Of a stretch of 6,551 nt of DNA, positions 1 to 5,567 are shown in pieces. Each line of letters begins with the position of its first letter. Position 1 is the first letter of the stretch. Both the position numbers and the translations under genes were made by a program. Under the pieces are notes generated by a model. The model worked only from the letters and a program-made list of their open reading frames with translations. It ran no database searches and had not been told where the DNA came from. The DNA comes from an uncultured Desulfobacterales bacterium (GTDB lineage Bacteria > Desulfobacterota > Desulfobacteria > Desulfobacterales > G020354645): NCBI GenBank assembly GCA_947259865.1, contig CAMYNZ010000213.1, forward strand, positions 1-6,551, written 5' to 3'.

Positions 1-155
1 GGCTCCAGGCGGTTGATACAGCGAATCAGGGTGCTTTTACCCGATCCGCTCGGACCGCAGACCACCACCACCTCCCCGTGAGCAACCTCCAGATCGATGT
101 TGTTCAAAACGTGAAGATCTCCGTACCATTTGTTTACCTTCTTAAAAGAAATCAT
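1..155 (-). CDS. Amino acid ABC transporter ATP-binding protein, N-terminal 51 codons (cut by window edge)
   Basis: This is the start of the cytoplasmic ATPase that would power the amino acid transporter encoded just upstream by the binding-protein and permease genes. The reading frame begins [20 protein letters not shown] and contains a complete Walker A motif, GPSGSGKST, at residues 34-42. An aromatic A-loop (Trp10-Tyr11) lies before it, and Arg45-Cys-Ile-Asn-Arg-Leu-Glu follows, as in GlnQ/HisP-type ATPases of the polar amino acid uptake family. The ATG at 153-155 is preceded by a purine-rich AAAAGG, a moderate ribosome binding site. The gap to the preceding permease gene is 57 bp on the same strand, so it is probably the next gene of the operon. 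The Walker B, signature and remaining motifs lie outside the window. Family assignment is secure; the substrate cannot be read from this part. Confidence 0.93.
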   Translation of the reverse strand, partial: MISFKKVNKWYGDLHVLNNIDLEVAHGEVVVVCGPSGSGKSTLIRCINRLE

Positions 156-212
156 GAACCTTTTCCCCTTTTGGTTTACGCCCTTTTCTGCAACGAAAGT
201 GTCGGTCCCGGG

Positions 213-881
213 TTAGAGCTTGGTAGATGCGACCGTCATTCGCCTTTCCAGGAAACCTGACAGATTGATTAACGGATAACAGATGGCGAAATATAAAAGT
301 CCCACAAGGCCGAAAACCATCAGACCTTCCGGGATGCGTTGCACTGTCAGCCAGCCGACTCTAGTGATATCGACCACGCCAATGGCCGAGACTACGGATG
401 AATCTTTGACCAAAAGAACATACTGTCCCACCAAGGGTGGCATAATACTACGCATGGCCTGGGGCAAAACAATAAATCTAAGCTGCTGGTAATAAGAGAG
501 CCCGGATGCGGTGGCGGCTTCTCGCTGGCCTTTTGGCACGGCGATGATACCGCTGGCGACGATCTCAGTAATGAAACTGGCCGTTAAATTGGTCAGCGCG
601 ATAACCGCTGCCGGGAAGGCCTCCAGTTCTATGCCGATACCGGGCAGAATAAAAAAGATGATAAAAATCTGCACCAGAAAGGGTGTGCCACGGATGAGAT
701 CCACCCACGTGCCGACGATGATGCGGGCAGGCTTGTTACGGCCGGCCCTCATGATGCCCCCAAAGAATCCGATTATAGTCCCGAGGATCAGGCTCAAACC
801 GGCAACTGCGACGGTCATCCAGAGACCCTTAAGGAAAAAGGGCAGACTGCGTATCAGTTCATTAAAATAAAAACCCCACAT
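213..881 (-). CDS. Amino acid ABC transporter permease (HisM/GlnP type), second of the pair
   Basis: This is an inner-membrane permease subunit of a polar amino acid ABC importer, 222 residues, normal for the family. Hydrophobic segments lie at about residues 17-42, 53-80, 90-112, 150-172 and 185-208. The family signature RGTPFLVQ is at 64-71. The EAA loop that contacts the ATPase runs from Glu121 to Gln141 (EAATASGLSYYQQLRF, then IVLPQA), with the conserved Gly at 127. The LVKDSS motif after the loop is typical of the amino acid branch. The ATG at 879-881 has an AGAGGA Shine-Dalgarno at 889-894, 7 nt away, and only 18 bp separate it from the stop of the other permease gene, so co-translation of the two is likely. 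The two permeases are clearly paralogous but divergent, which fits a heterodimeric pore. The family call is firm; the substrate is not determined by this subunit. Confidence 0.95.
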   Translation of the reverse strand: MWGFYFNELIRSLPFFLKGLWMTVAVAGLSLILGTIIGFFGGIMRAGRNKPARIIVGTWVDLIRGTPFLVQIFIIFFILPGIGIELEAFPAAVIALTNLTASFITEIVASGIIAVPKGQREAATASGLSYYQQLRFIVLPQAMRSIMPPLVGQYVLLVKDSSVVSAIGVVDITRVGWLTVQRIPEGLMVFGLVGLLYFAICYPLINLSGFLERRMTVASTKL

Positions 882-899
882 AATTCATTCCTCTTAAGC

Positions 900-1568
900 T
901 CAATGCGCTTCCCGAAAGATCAGTCGTTTTTCGGACCAACCCGAGAAAACCTTGAGCATATAATAGAGAATCAGATAAAAAGCCGCTGTGGTCAGGAACC
1001 CTTCGGCAGGCATGAATCGTTCCGATGTTAGCAACTGGCCGGCCCGTGTCAGCTCCACAATCGAGATCAATGATAGCAGCGACGAATCTTTTACCAATAT
1101 GATGGCTTGTCCCAGCATGGGCCGGATCGTGTTGCCAAGCGCCTGTGGAAGAATGATATAGCGCATGCGCTGAAAATAGCTCAAGCCGGAAGCAATTCCG
1201 GCTTCGATCTGTCCGGAGTCAATGGCCTGAATACCCGCCCGGATGATCTCGGCATAATAGGCCCCGCTGTTCAAGGTCAGGGCTATAACGCCGGTAACCC
1301 ATTCCGGAAGCATGACGCCCAAAGTCGGCAGACCGAAATAGAAGAAATAGAGCTGCACCAGCAAAGGTGTAGAGCGAATGCTTTCGATATAAACACCGGC
1401 GATGCTGGACATGATCCGAGATTGACTCAGTCGCATGGCACAGGCGATGATCCCCACCAGAATAGCTCCAAGCAGTGACAAAGCAGACAGCCAAAGGGTG
1501 GCCAGGAAGCACTGCATATAGAGCGGCATGTATTCCAAAATGACCCTAAAATTGAAGGCTTCGAGCAT
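900..1568 (-). CDS. Amino acid ABC transporter permease (HisM/GlnP type), first of the pair
   Basis: This is an inner-membrane permease, 222 residues, the same length as its downstream partner. Residues 66-72 (STPLLVQ) correspond to the RGTPFLVQ signature of the partner. The EAA loop spans about 122-142 (EAGIASGLSYFQRMRY, then IILPQ), with Gly128 at the conserved position, followed by ILVKDSS at 157-163. Hydrophobic stretches at about 15-45, 57-82, 90-112, 151-172 and 190-208 suggest five membrane helices. The start codon at 1566-1568 has only a weak ribosome site (ACAGG, about 8 nt upstream), in contrast to the strong one before the binding-protein gene. The intergenic hairpin at 1614-1642 lies upstream in the transcript. 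Both features fit the usual excess of binding protein over permease, which is an inference. The Ser at 66 replaces the Gly usual in RGTP, a tolerated substitution. Confidence 0.95.
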   Translation of the reverse strand: MLEAFNFRVILEYMPLYMQCFLATLWLSALSLLGAILVGIIACAMRLSQSRIMSSIAGVYIESIRSTPLLVQLYFFYFGLPTLGVMLPEWVTGVIALTLNSGAYYAEIIRAGIQAIDSGQIEAGIASGLSYFQRMRYIILPQALGNTIRPMLGQAIILVKDSSLLSLISIVELTRAGQLLTSERFMPAEGFLTTAAFYLILYYMLKVFSGWSEKRLIFREAH

Positions 1569-1613
1569 AATTTTTACCTGTAATTTTTTTATGCCATGGG
1601 TTTGTTTCGGCGG

Positions 1614-1642
1614 GGTGCGAACCGGTATAGCCGACTCGCACC
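1614..1642 (-). other. Intercistronic hairpin between binding-protein and permease genes
   Basis: Perfect 7-bp arms GGTGCGA (1614-1620) and TCGCACC (1636-1642) flank an inner CGG/CCG pair (1623-1625 with 1631-1633) and a 5-nt loop, with a 2-by-2 internal mismatch between the two stems. In the minus-strand transcript it lies about 36 nt after the binding-protein stop. No U-run follows, so it is not a standard intrinsic terminator. A role in stabilising the upstream mRNA segment or in partial attenuation is inferred from the position it shares with hairpins in other binding-protein operons. Confidence 0.5.
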
Positions 1643-1678
1643 AGACAAAATGTCATCCGCCTGCAAAGCAAAAATTAT

Positions 1679-2473
1679 TTAATGATCTTTCTTCCAATCC
1701 AGAGAATTGACCCAGTAATCCAAGTTATCATCCAGACGGCCGTCCAGTTTGATGTGCAGGAAGAATAGATCGAGCCAACGGAGAAGATCCGGAGAATCAT
1801 AACGCACGGCAAAGGCCAGCGGTGACCGGGACAACTGTCCTTCCAGGATTCGGACGCTATTGGGCGGAAAGTTGGATACCTGGCTGGTTACAGCCGAGCC
1901 GTCGTTCACCCCGGCCTCGACGTGCCCGGCAAGGACGGCATTGATCAAAAGCGGGCCACCGCCCTTGTAGGTCTTGAATTTGGCCTTCGGAAAGACCTTT
2001 TTTGCATCGCTTTCACCGGTTGAGCCCAAAAGAACGGCCATCTTGGTCCCGGCTTTAATGTCTTCCAGCGTCTTGATGGGGCTGTTCTGCTTCACGAACA
2101 CCACACTGCCGGTGTACATATAAGGGTCGGGAAAAGCGATTTTCATGGCCCGCTTCAAGGTCGGGGTCATATCGGCGGCAAGCATGTCGGCCTTCTTGGA
2201 GAGCAGGGCGGGAATGAGACCATCCCAGTCATAGTTGAGGAACTTGACCTTTACACCCATTTCCTTAGCGATCATCTCAACAAGCTCTATGGAACTGCCG
2301 GTCCGCTTGCCATTTCTATCCACAAAACTGAACGGCGCACCCTGGGTTTGACAGGCTATACGTAGTACGCCCCGTTTTGAAATCTCATCGAGGGTTCCCG
2401 CCGAAGCCATGCCCCAGAAGCCGAAGATGAGAGCCACTGCAATCATCACGGAAAATAATTTGAACTTTTGCAT
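1679..2473 (-). CDS. Family 3 extracellular amino acid-binding protein of the ABC transporter
   Basis: This is the exported receptor that delivers an amino acid to the permease pair downstream; 264 residues, normal for SBP_bac_3 proteins. Residues 1-25 form a Sec signal peptide (Lys-rich start, hydrophobic core, cleavage predicted after Ala-Ser-Ala25). The mature part begins TLDEISKRGVLRIA, the usual family opening. Arg108 in TPTLKRAMKIAFPDPY (103-118) sits where the family binds the ligand alpha-carboxylate, and Asp191 in EAGVNDGSAV sits where it binds the alpha-amino group, so an alpha-amino acid ligand is likely. No lipobox cysteine is present; Cys41 lies inside the mature fold, so the protein should be soluble and periplasmic. 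The ribosome site AAAAGGAGGG at 2478-2487 is the strongest of the minus-strand genes. I cannot tell lysine, arginine, glutamine or another ligand apart by eye. Confidence 0.95.
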   Translation of the reverse strand: MQKFKLFSVMIAVALIFGFWGMASAGTLDEISKRGVLRIACQTQGAPFSFVDRNGKRTGSSIELVEMIAKEMGVKVKFLNYDWDGLIPALLSKKADMLAADMTPTLKRAMKIAFPDPYMYTGSVVFVKQNSPIKTLEDIKAGTKMAVLLGSTGESDAKKVFPKAKFKTYKGGGPLLINAVLAGHVEAGVNDGSAVTSQVSNFPPNSVRILEGQLSRSPLAFAVRYDSPDLLRWLDLFFLHIKLDGRLDDNLDYWVNSLDWKKDH

Positions 2474-2477
2474 TTTT

Positions 2478-2487
2478 CCCTCCTTTT
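2478..2487 (-). promoter_or_regulatory. Strong Shine-Dalgarno of the binding-protein gene
   Basis: The minus strand reads AAAAGGAGGG, starting 4 nt before the ATG at 2471-2473. It confirms the start in front of the signal peptide. It is much better than the sites of the regulator and first permease genes, which suggests high translation of the binding protein. The 105-bp gap in which it lies contains no terminator I can see and no convincing promoter pair. Confidence 0.7.
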
Positions 2488-2578
2488 CTCTGTTGTGAAT
2501 TTCAATTTTAGCTCAATAGATGAATCCTATTTTGAAGACCGAACCACCCCCCTTTATACATGAGTGATGTGTTCTTCT

Positions 2579-3379
2579 TCATGGCGTCATGCCGAGCCTG
2601 AAACCGATATGTTGGAACCTGTAACGAGGGGGACTCCCAAAGCGGCTCGCACACCGGGCATCACGGGCCGGGCTGTACCAGACGCCGCCTCGCATCACCC
2701 GGTAGGAGCCCTTCTTGGGCCCTTTCGGATTGACCACTTCATCGTCCGGGTAAACCCCAAACCAGTCCCGGCACCACTCCTGGACATTGCCGAGCATGTC
2801 ATAGAGCCCCCAGGCATTGGGCTTTTTCCCAGCCACCGGCTTAATCAGGTTTTGCGAGTTCCCGCAATACCAGCCGATGGCATCCAGGTTGGGGTCAACA
2901 CCACACTGGAGTGCTGTGATGCCGCCGTTGGGAAAAGCGGTTGTGCTTCCCGCCCGGCAGGCATATTCCCATTCGGCCTCGGTTGGCAGCCTATACTTGT
3001 CGGTGCCTTCTTTCTGATTGATTTTCTGGATGAATCGCTGCGCATCCTCCCATGAGATCTGTTCCACCGGACAACTATCCCCACAGCGTTTGTGACTGGA
3101 AGGATTTTTGCCCATCAATGTCTGCCATTGTCCCTGGGTCACTTCGGTCGTCTGGAGGTAAAAAGGTTTCATCAGATTTACCCGATGTGGCTTTTCTCCG
3201 GTAAACCGCCCGGGTTCGTCTTCAGGGCTTCCCATCAGAAATTTACCAGGCAGGATAAGTACAAACTCCATACCGAGGCTGTTTTTGAGCTTTTTCATTA
3301 AATCTTCTGCATTAGAGATAGAGACGAACCCGATGATAATCACGATGAATAGATTTAGAAAAACGAACTTTTTCGTCAT
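2579..3379 (-). CDS. Exported SUMF1/FGE-fold protein lacking the FGE catalytic cysteines
   Basis: The protein has 266 residues. A Sec signal peptide covers about 1-24 (Lys3-Lys4, hydrophobic 5-22, cleavage after Ser-Asn-Ala24), with no lipobox. The rest is one complete formylglycine-generating-enzyme-sulfatase domain: GMEFVLILPGKFLMGS at 36-51, the TTEVTQGQW segment at 77-85, RLPTEAEWEYACRAG at 130-144, NAWGLYDMLGNVQEWCRDW at 188-206, RVMRGG at 227-232 and IGFRL at 258-262. In genuine formylglycine-generating enzymes the RGG is followed by two copper-binding cysteines. Placed on that pattern, Ser236 and Ala241 occupy those positions, so sulfatase activation by the known mechanism is not expected. 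Seven other cysteines (99, 103, 141, 159, 172, 203, 243) could form disulfides or bind metal. It lies between a dehydrogenase gene and the binding-protein gene. Its role is unknown; related folds act in pyoverdine maturation, ergothioneine synthesis and ligand binding. Confidence 0.9.
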   Translation of the reverse strand: MTKKFVFLNLFIVIIIGFVSISNAEDLMKKLKNSLGMEFVLILPGKFLMGSPEDEPGRFTGEKPHRVNLMKPFYLQTTEVTQGQWQTLMGKNPSSHKRCGDSCPVEQISWEDAQRFIQKINQKEGTDKYRLPTEAEWEYACRAGSTTAFPNGGITALQCGVDPNLDAIGWYCGNSQNLIKPVAGKKPNAWGLYDMLGNVQEWCRDWFGVYPDDEVVNPKGPKKGSYRVMRGGVWYSPARDARCASRFGSPPRYRFQHIGFRLGMTP

Positions 3380-3383
3380 CGTA

Positions 3384-3391
3384 TCCTCCCC
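3384..3391 (-). promoter_or_regulatory. Shine-Dalgarno of the SUMF1-like gene
   Basis: The minus strand reads GGGGAGGA about 4 nt before the ATG at 3377-3379. It fixes the start that yields the complete signal peptide. The 59-bp gap to the dehydrogenase stop has no terminator-like hairpin, in agreement with read-through from the genes upstream. Confidence 0.6.
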
Positions 3392-3438
3392 GCGCTTAAA
3401 CGTTAATGTCCTCTTTTCGTTTTGTCCTGGGAGTATTT

Positions 3439-4605
3439 TTATTGAACATCCTCTTTAACCGCAATACCCCCTTTGGACAATTCGGTCATGAAAGGTGCAT
3501 AAGGCACATCGGTCAGCGGGTTAAGGACGCCTTTCTGGGTAATCTGACCGCCACCAATCATTTGAGCAACAATACTGGCCGTATAACCGACGCCGATGCT
3601 CATGGCGAACAAACCTGTTTTAAGATCCCTTTCAATCATAAGCGTCGTCATCATCTTTTTTTTATGGCCACCCTTAAGGCCTTCAAAAACATTATACATG
3701 CCCACGATGTCTTTTTCATCGTCGCGGTACTGCAGTTTAGGGCCCATCAGGTGTACCAGAAACTGGTGAGGGCTTACCCGGCAGCCCGAGCCTTCGAGCG
3801 ATTCGTCCGAGAGGAAACCAAACTTTTTCAGTGGTCGCCAAAAATCGCACCAGCCGGGCCATCGAAAAGCATATCGACCGGCCTCTTGTATGGTATCGGT
3901 CACGCCCAGCAGATCCGTGTAAAAAACCGCATCACCATTGGGCACCGCCTCCAGTTCTCCAAGACCAGGAAAATTGATCGGATGGATCATGTCGTTGTCG
4001 TGCTGGTCATCGGCTGAAACAACGCAGCGCTGGCCGTTTTTAATGAAAACCGATTCTCGCTTCTGAGCTCTCAGGACCATATCCCAGTTCCAGCTGATTT
4101 TATAGTTCAACGGGTTGTCGCAAGCATTCTTTTCGGGAAAGCCGCCGCAGTATGAGTTGATTACTTGCAGTTCGTCAAATTGCCTGGCGGCATGACCAAT
4201 GATGATTAGATCTATCCCGGGATCTAAGCCGCATTCGGGCATAAGGGCAATGCCTGCTGCCATTGCCGCGTTATGGAGGTGTCGAACTTCAGAACCATAG
4301 TTGGTGCTTATCATGGGAACGCCGACTTCAATGGCGGCTTCAAATGCGTTCATCATCAAAGATGCGGGCAGCAAATCGATGGCCACATCGACGTCTTGGT
4401 TGAGCAGACGTTTGAGTTCCTCACTTTTTTCGGCATTAATCTTCACCAGTTGGATTTTTTTCTCATCAACCTGACGGGAAATATCCGGCCACAGATCTAA
4501 ATTCGAATCGGCACAGATGACTTCATCGACGATCTTGCTGTCAGAAAGGTCTTTAAGGGCAGCCCTTCCTTGAATTCCCAGACCGCCTAACACCACGATC
4601 TTCAT
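3439..4605 (-). CDS. Saccharopine dehydrogenase / lysine dehydrogenase-like NAD(P)-dependent oxidoreductase
   Basis: This is a 388-residue soluble oxidoreductase of the saccharopine dehydrogenase (reductase) family. The N-terminal Rossmann fold opens MKIVVLGGLGIQG with the dinucleotide loop GLGIQG at 8-13. Asp33 ends the second strand (CAD at 31-33), a position that often favours NAD over NADP. Asp77-Leu-Leu-Pro at 77-80 and STNYGSE at 100-106 follow the family pattern. The second domain begins around 122 (MPECGLDPGIDLIIIGHAA) and includes SYCGGFPEKN at 151-160. The C-terminus returns to the first domain with TASIVAQMIGGG (342-353) and PYAPFMTELSKGGI. Size, domain order and C-terminal pattern recall lysine 6-dehydrogenase, which oxidises lysine to aminoadipate semialdehyde; saccharopine or carboxynorspermidine reactions are alternatives. 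The ATG immediately follows the regulator's TAA, with GGAAGGG as ribosome site inside the regulator gene. Linkage to an amino acid importer supports a catabolic role (inference). Confidence 0.85.
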   Translation of the reverse strand: MKIVVLGGLGIQGRAALKDLSDSKIVDEVICADSNLDLWPDISRQVDEKKIQLVKINAEKSEELKRLLNQDVDVAIDLLPASLMMNAFEAAIEVGVPMISTNYGSEVRHLHNAAMAAGIALMPECGLDPGIDLIIIGHAARQFDELQVINSYCGGFPEKNACDNPLNYKISWNWDMVLRAQKRESVFIKNGQRCVVSADDQHDNDMIHPINFPGLGELEAVPNGDAVFYTDLLGVTDTIQEAGRYAFRWPGWCDFWRPLKKFGFLSDESLEGSGCRVSPHQFLVHLMGPKLQYRDDEKDIVGMYNVFEGLKGGHKKKMMTTLMIERDLKTGLFAMSIGVGYTASIVAQMIGGGQITQKGVLNPLTDVPYAPFMTELSKGGIAVKEDVQ

Positions 4606-5082
4606 TTATATCCCTTCCACCGCCTTGGGCAAACGAACCCACTTTTGTTTCGATTTAATGATTACAAAAGTCTCACTTTTTAATACTGTGCCGACTTTGG
4701 GGATGATTTCCGTTGTGAAGCGATACAGCTCCTTTGTACCACCTGTTACCACTACTTCAGCAAAGATATCGTAGCGACCTGTCACTACGGCTGCCCATGT
4801 GACGTTATCCAGGCGGGATACTTTTTCCAATATTTGATCTAATTTGCCATGAGACCGTATATCTAAACCGACCAGGGCTGTAATTATTTCTTGGTGTTGG
4901 TATGTATCAATTAGCCCGGAAACTTTCAGCATGCCGGATTCTTCGAGATTTTTAATTCTGGACCGAATCGTGGGTGCTGTTACATCTAACCGCGTGGCCA
5001 TATCTCCAATTGGTATCCGGCCGTCCTCGGTAAGCAAACGTATAATTTCGTTATCTAGGGAATCAAGAGTCTTTTTTTTCAT
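4606..5082 (-). CDS. Lrp/AsnC family transcriptional regulator
   Basis: This is a 158-residue regulator of normal family length. An AsnC-type winged helix-turn-helix occupies about residues 6-60: LDSLDNEIIRLLTEDGRIPI, then the DNA-reading helices DMATRLDVTAPTIRSRIKNL (27-46) and the wing ESGMLKVSG. A RAM ligand-binding domain follows at about 66-145, with the conserved TGRYDIFAEV (101-110) typical of the amino acid-binding turn. Family members form dimers and octamers, bind amino acids and often control their own promoter and a neighbouring transport or catabolic gene. Here the gene heads the run and overlaps nothing; its stop TAA touches the next ATG. The start at 5080-5082 has no clear Shine-Dalgarno, suggesting low expression. 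Eight adenines follow the start codon. An AT-rich palindrome sits 17 bp upstream of the start. The effector is not readable; the amino acid imported by the transporter, or its oxidation product, is the natural guess. Confidence 0.93.
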   Translation of the reverse strand: MKKKTLDSLDNEIIRLLTEDGRIPIGDMATRLDVTAPTIRSRIKNLEESGMLKVSGLIDTYQHQEIITALVGLDIRSHGKLDQILEKVSRLDNVTWAAVVTGRYDIFAEVVVTGGTKELYRFTTEIIPKVGTVLKSETFVIIKSKQKWVRLPKAVEGI

Positions 5083-5099
5083 ATGCCACGTAATTTTTC

Positions 5100-5133
5100 A
5101 ATAGATATATTTATTTAATAATAAATATCTATT
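5100..5133. promoter_or_regulatory. 34-bp AT-rich imperfect palindrome, candidate operator of the Lrp/AsnC regulator
   Basis: Outer arms AATAGAT (5100-5106) and ATCTATT (5127-5133) and inner arms ATTTATT (5109-5115) and AATAAAT (5120-5126) are perfect inverted repeats. The centre is TAAT, and a single 2-nt bulge (5107-5108) interrupts the left half. The element covers the predicted -10 and start region of the regulator's promoter. Lrp/AsnC proteins commonly bind AT-rich palindromes near their own promoters, so autoregulation is a reasonable inference. It could alternatively form a hairpin in the 5' leader, but it starts upstream of the likely transcription start. Confidence 0.6.
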
Positions 5134-5148
5134 AAAATAGTTTGTCAA
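5118..5148 (-). promoter_or_regulatory. Predicted sigma70 promoter of the regulator-led operon
   Basis: The minus strand has an exact -35 hexamer TTGACA (5148-5143). The -10 could be TATTAT (5123-5118, spacing 19) or TTTATT (5125-5120, spacing 17); neither is ideal in both sequence and spacing. Transcription would start near 5111-5113, giving a leader of about 30 nt. The candidate operator overlaps the -10, compatible with repression or with activator-assisted use of a weak -10. Confidence 0.55.
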
Positions 5149-5485
5149 GGAAAAAATTTCTTATTTAAAAAATTAGGTGGCTAATATTTTCACTGCCTGC
5201 CGGGTTATCCTTTATTCATTATTAAGGGCGCATTCTAATTTGGCATGGGTCGTCTACATCGATGTCGGGGTGGTATGTTACAATGTTTCAGACGACCGGG
5301 CCGGCCATGTGTTGCCGGTCAGAGAATCAAACCAATAATTTAGCTATTTTTGCACCACAGCGGGGATGGCGCTGTGCTTGAATATTTGGAATTCAAACCA
5401 GAAACGCAGCTCACCGGCAGTGAGCAGCTCCCTTAATTCCCAACGTCATATTCTATCGTGTCTTGATTTTCTAAGCGGCTTTGGC

Positions 5486-5514
5486 TTGACCGCTCATACA
5501 CTTTACCCTATCAT
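5486..5514 (+). promoter_or_regulatory. Predicted sigma70 promoter of the crotonase-family gene
   Basis: TTGACC (5486-5491) and TATCAT (5509-5514) each match five of six consensus positions, with the ideal spacing of 17 bp. Transcription would start near 5521, giving a leader of about 47 nt before the ATG at 5568. This is the best promoter in the window by eye and implies that the plus-strand gene is transcribed independently of the regulator. Confidence 0.65.
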
Positions 5515-5555
5515 CCTCACCTCTGGAATTCATATATTTATAGGAACACCATTAG

Positions 5556-5563
5556 AAAGGAGG
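5556..5563 (+). promoter_or_regulatory. Shine-Dalgarno of the crotonase-family gene
   Basis: AAAGGAGG lies 4 nt before the ATG at 5568. It is a near-perfect site, slightly close to the start codon, and it selects this ATG as the start. Confidence 0.75.
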
Positions 5564-5567
5564 AAAT

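Larger units (their letters stand above)
5134..5567. other. Intergenic region with several short inverted repeats and no supported gene
   Basis: No frame here looks protein-coding. Visible structure, left to right: an 8-bp inverted repeat GGTCGTCT/AGACGACC (5248-5255 with 5290-5297); a perfect palindrome ACATCGATGT (5256-5265) inside it; GACCGG/CCGGTC (5294-5299 with 5315-5320), which competes with the first repeat; CACAGCG/CGCTGTG (5356-5362 with 5370-5376, 7-nt loop); and GCTCAC/GTGAGC (5409-5414 with 5420-5425, 5-nt loop). None is followed by a U-run on either strand. The promoter of the downstream gene lies at 5486-5514, after these elements. They could be protein-binding sites or a small structured RNA; nothing here identifies a known family. 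Confidence 0.45.

Noticed and set aside
1107..1478. Plus-strand open frame of 123 codons over the first permease
   Set aside because: It is antisense to a membrane protein gene with an intact EAA loop and shows no features of its own.
1614..1642. Intrinsic terminator after the binding-protein gene
   Set aside because: No U-run follows the stem in the direction of transcription, and the permeases downstream need the transcript; kept only as an intercistronic hairpin.
2474..2578. A separate promoter for the binding-protein gene
   Set aside because: A TAAAAT near 2509 could be a -10, but no acceptable -35 lies at 16-18 bp, so I do not claim it.
2564..3055. Plus-strand open frame of 163 codons over the SUMF1-like gene
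   Set aside because: The opposite strand carries a complete SUMF1 domain with signal peptide and ribosome site; this frame is its shadow.
2579..3379. Genuine formylglycine-generating enzyme (sulfatase activator)
   Set aside because: The two catalytic cysteine positions after RGG are Ser and Ala, and no sulfatase is present in the window.
3406..4017. Plus-strand open frame of 203 codons
   Set aside because: It lies almost wholly antisense to the dehydrogenase gene, whose motifs are clear; the translation has no recognisable domain.
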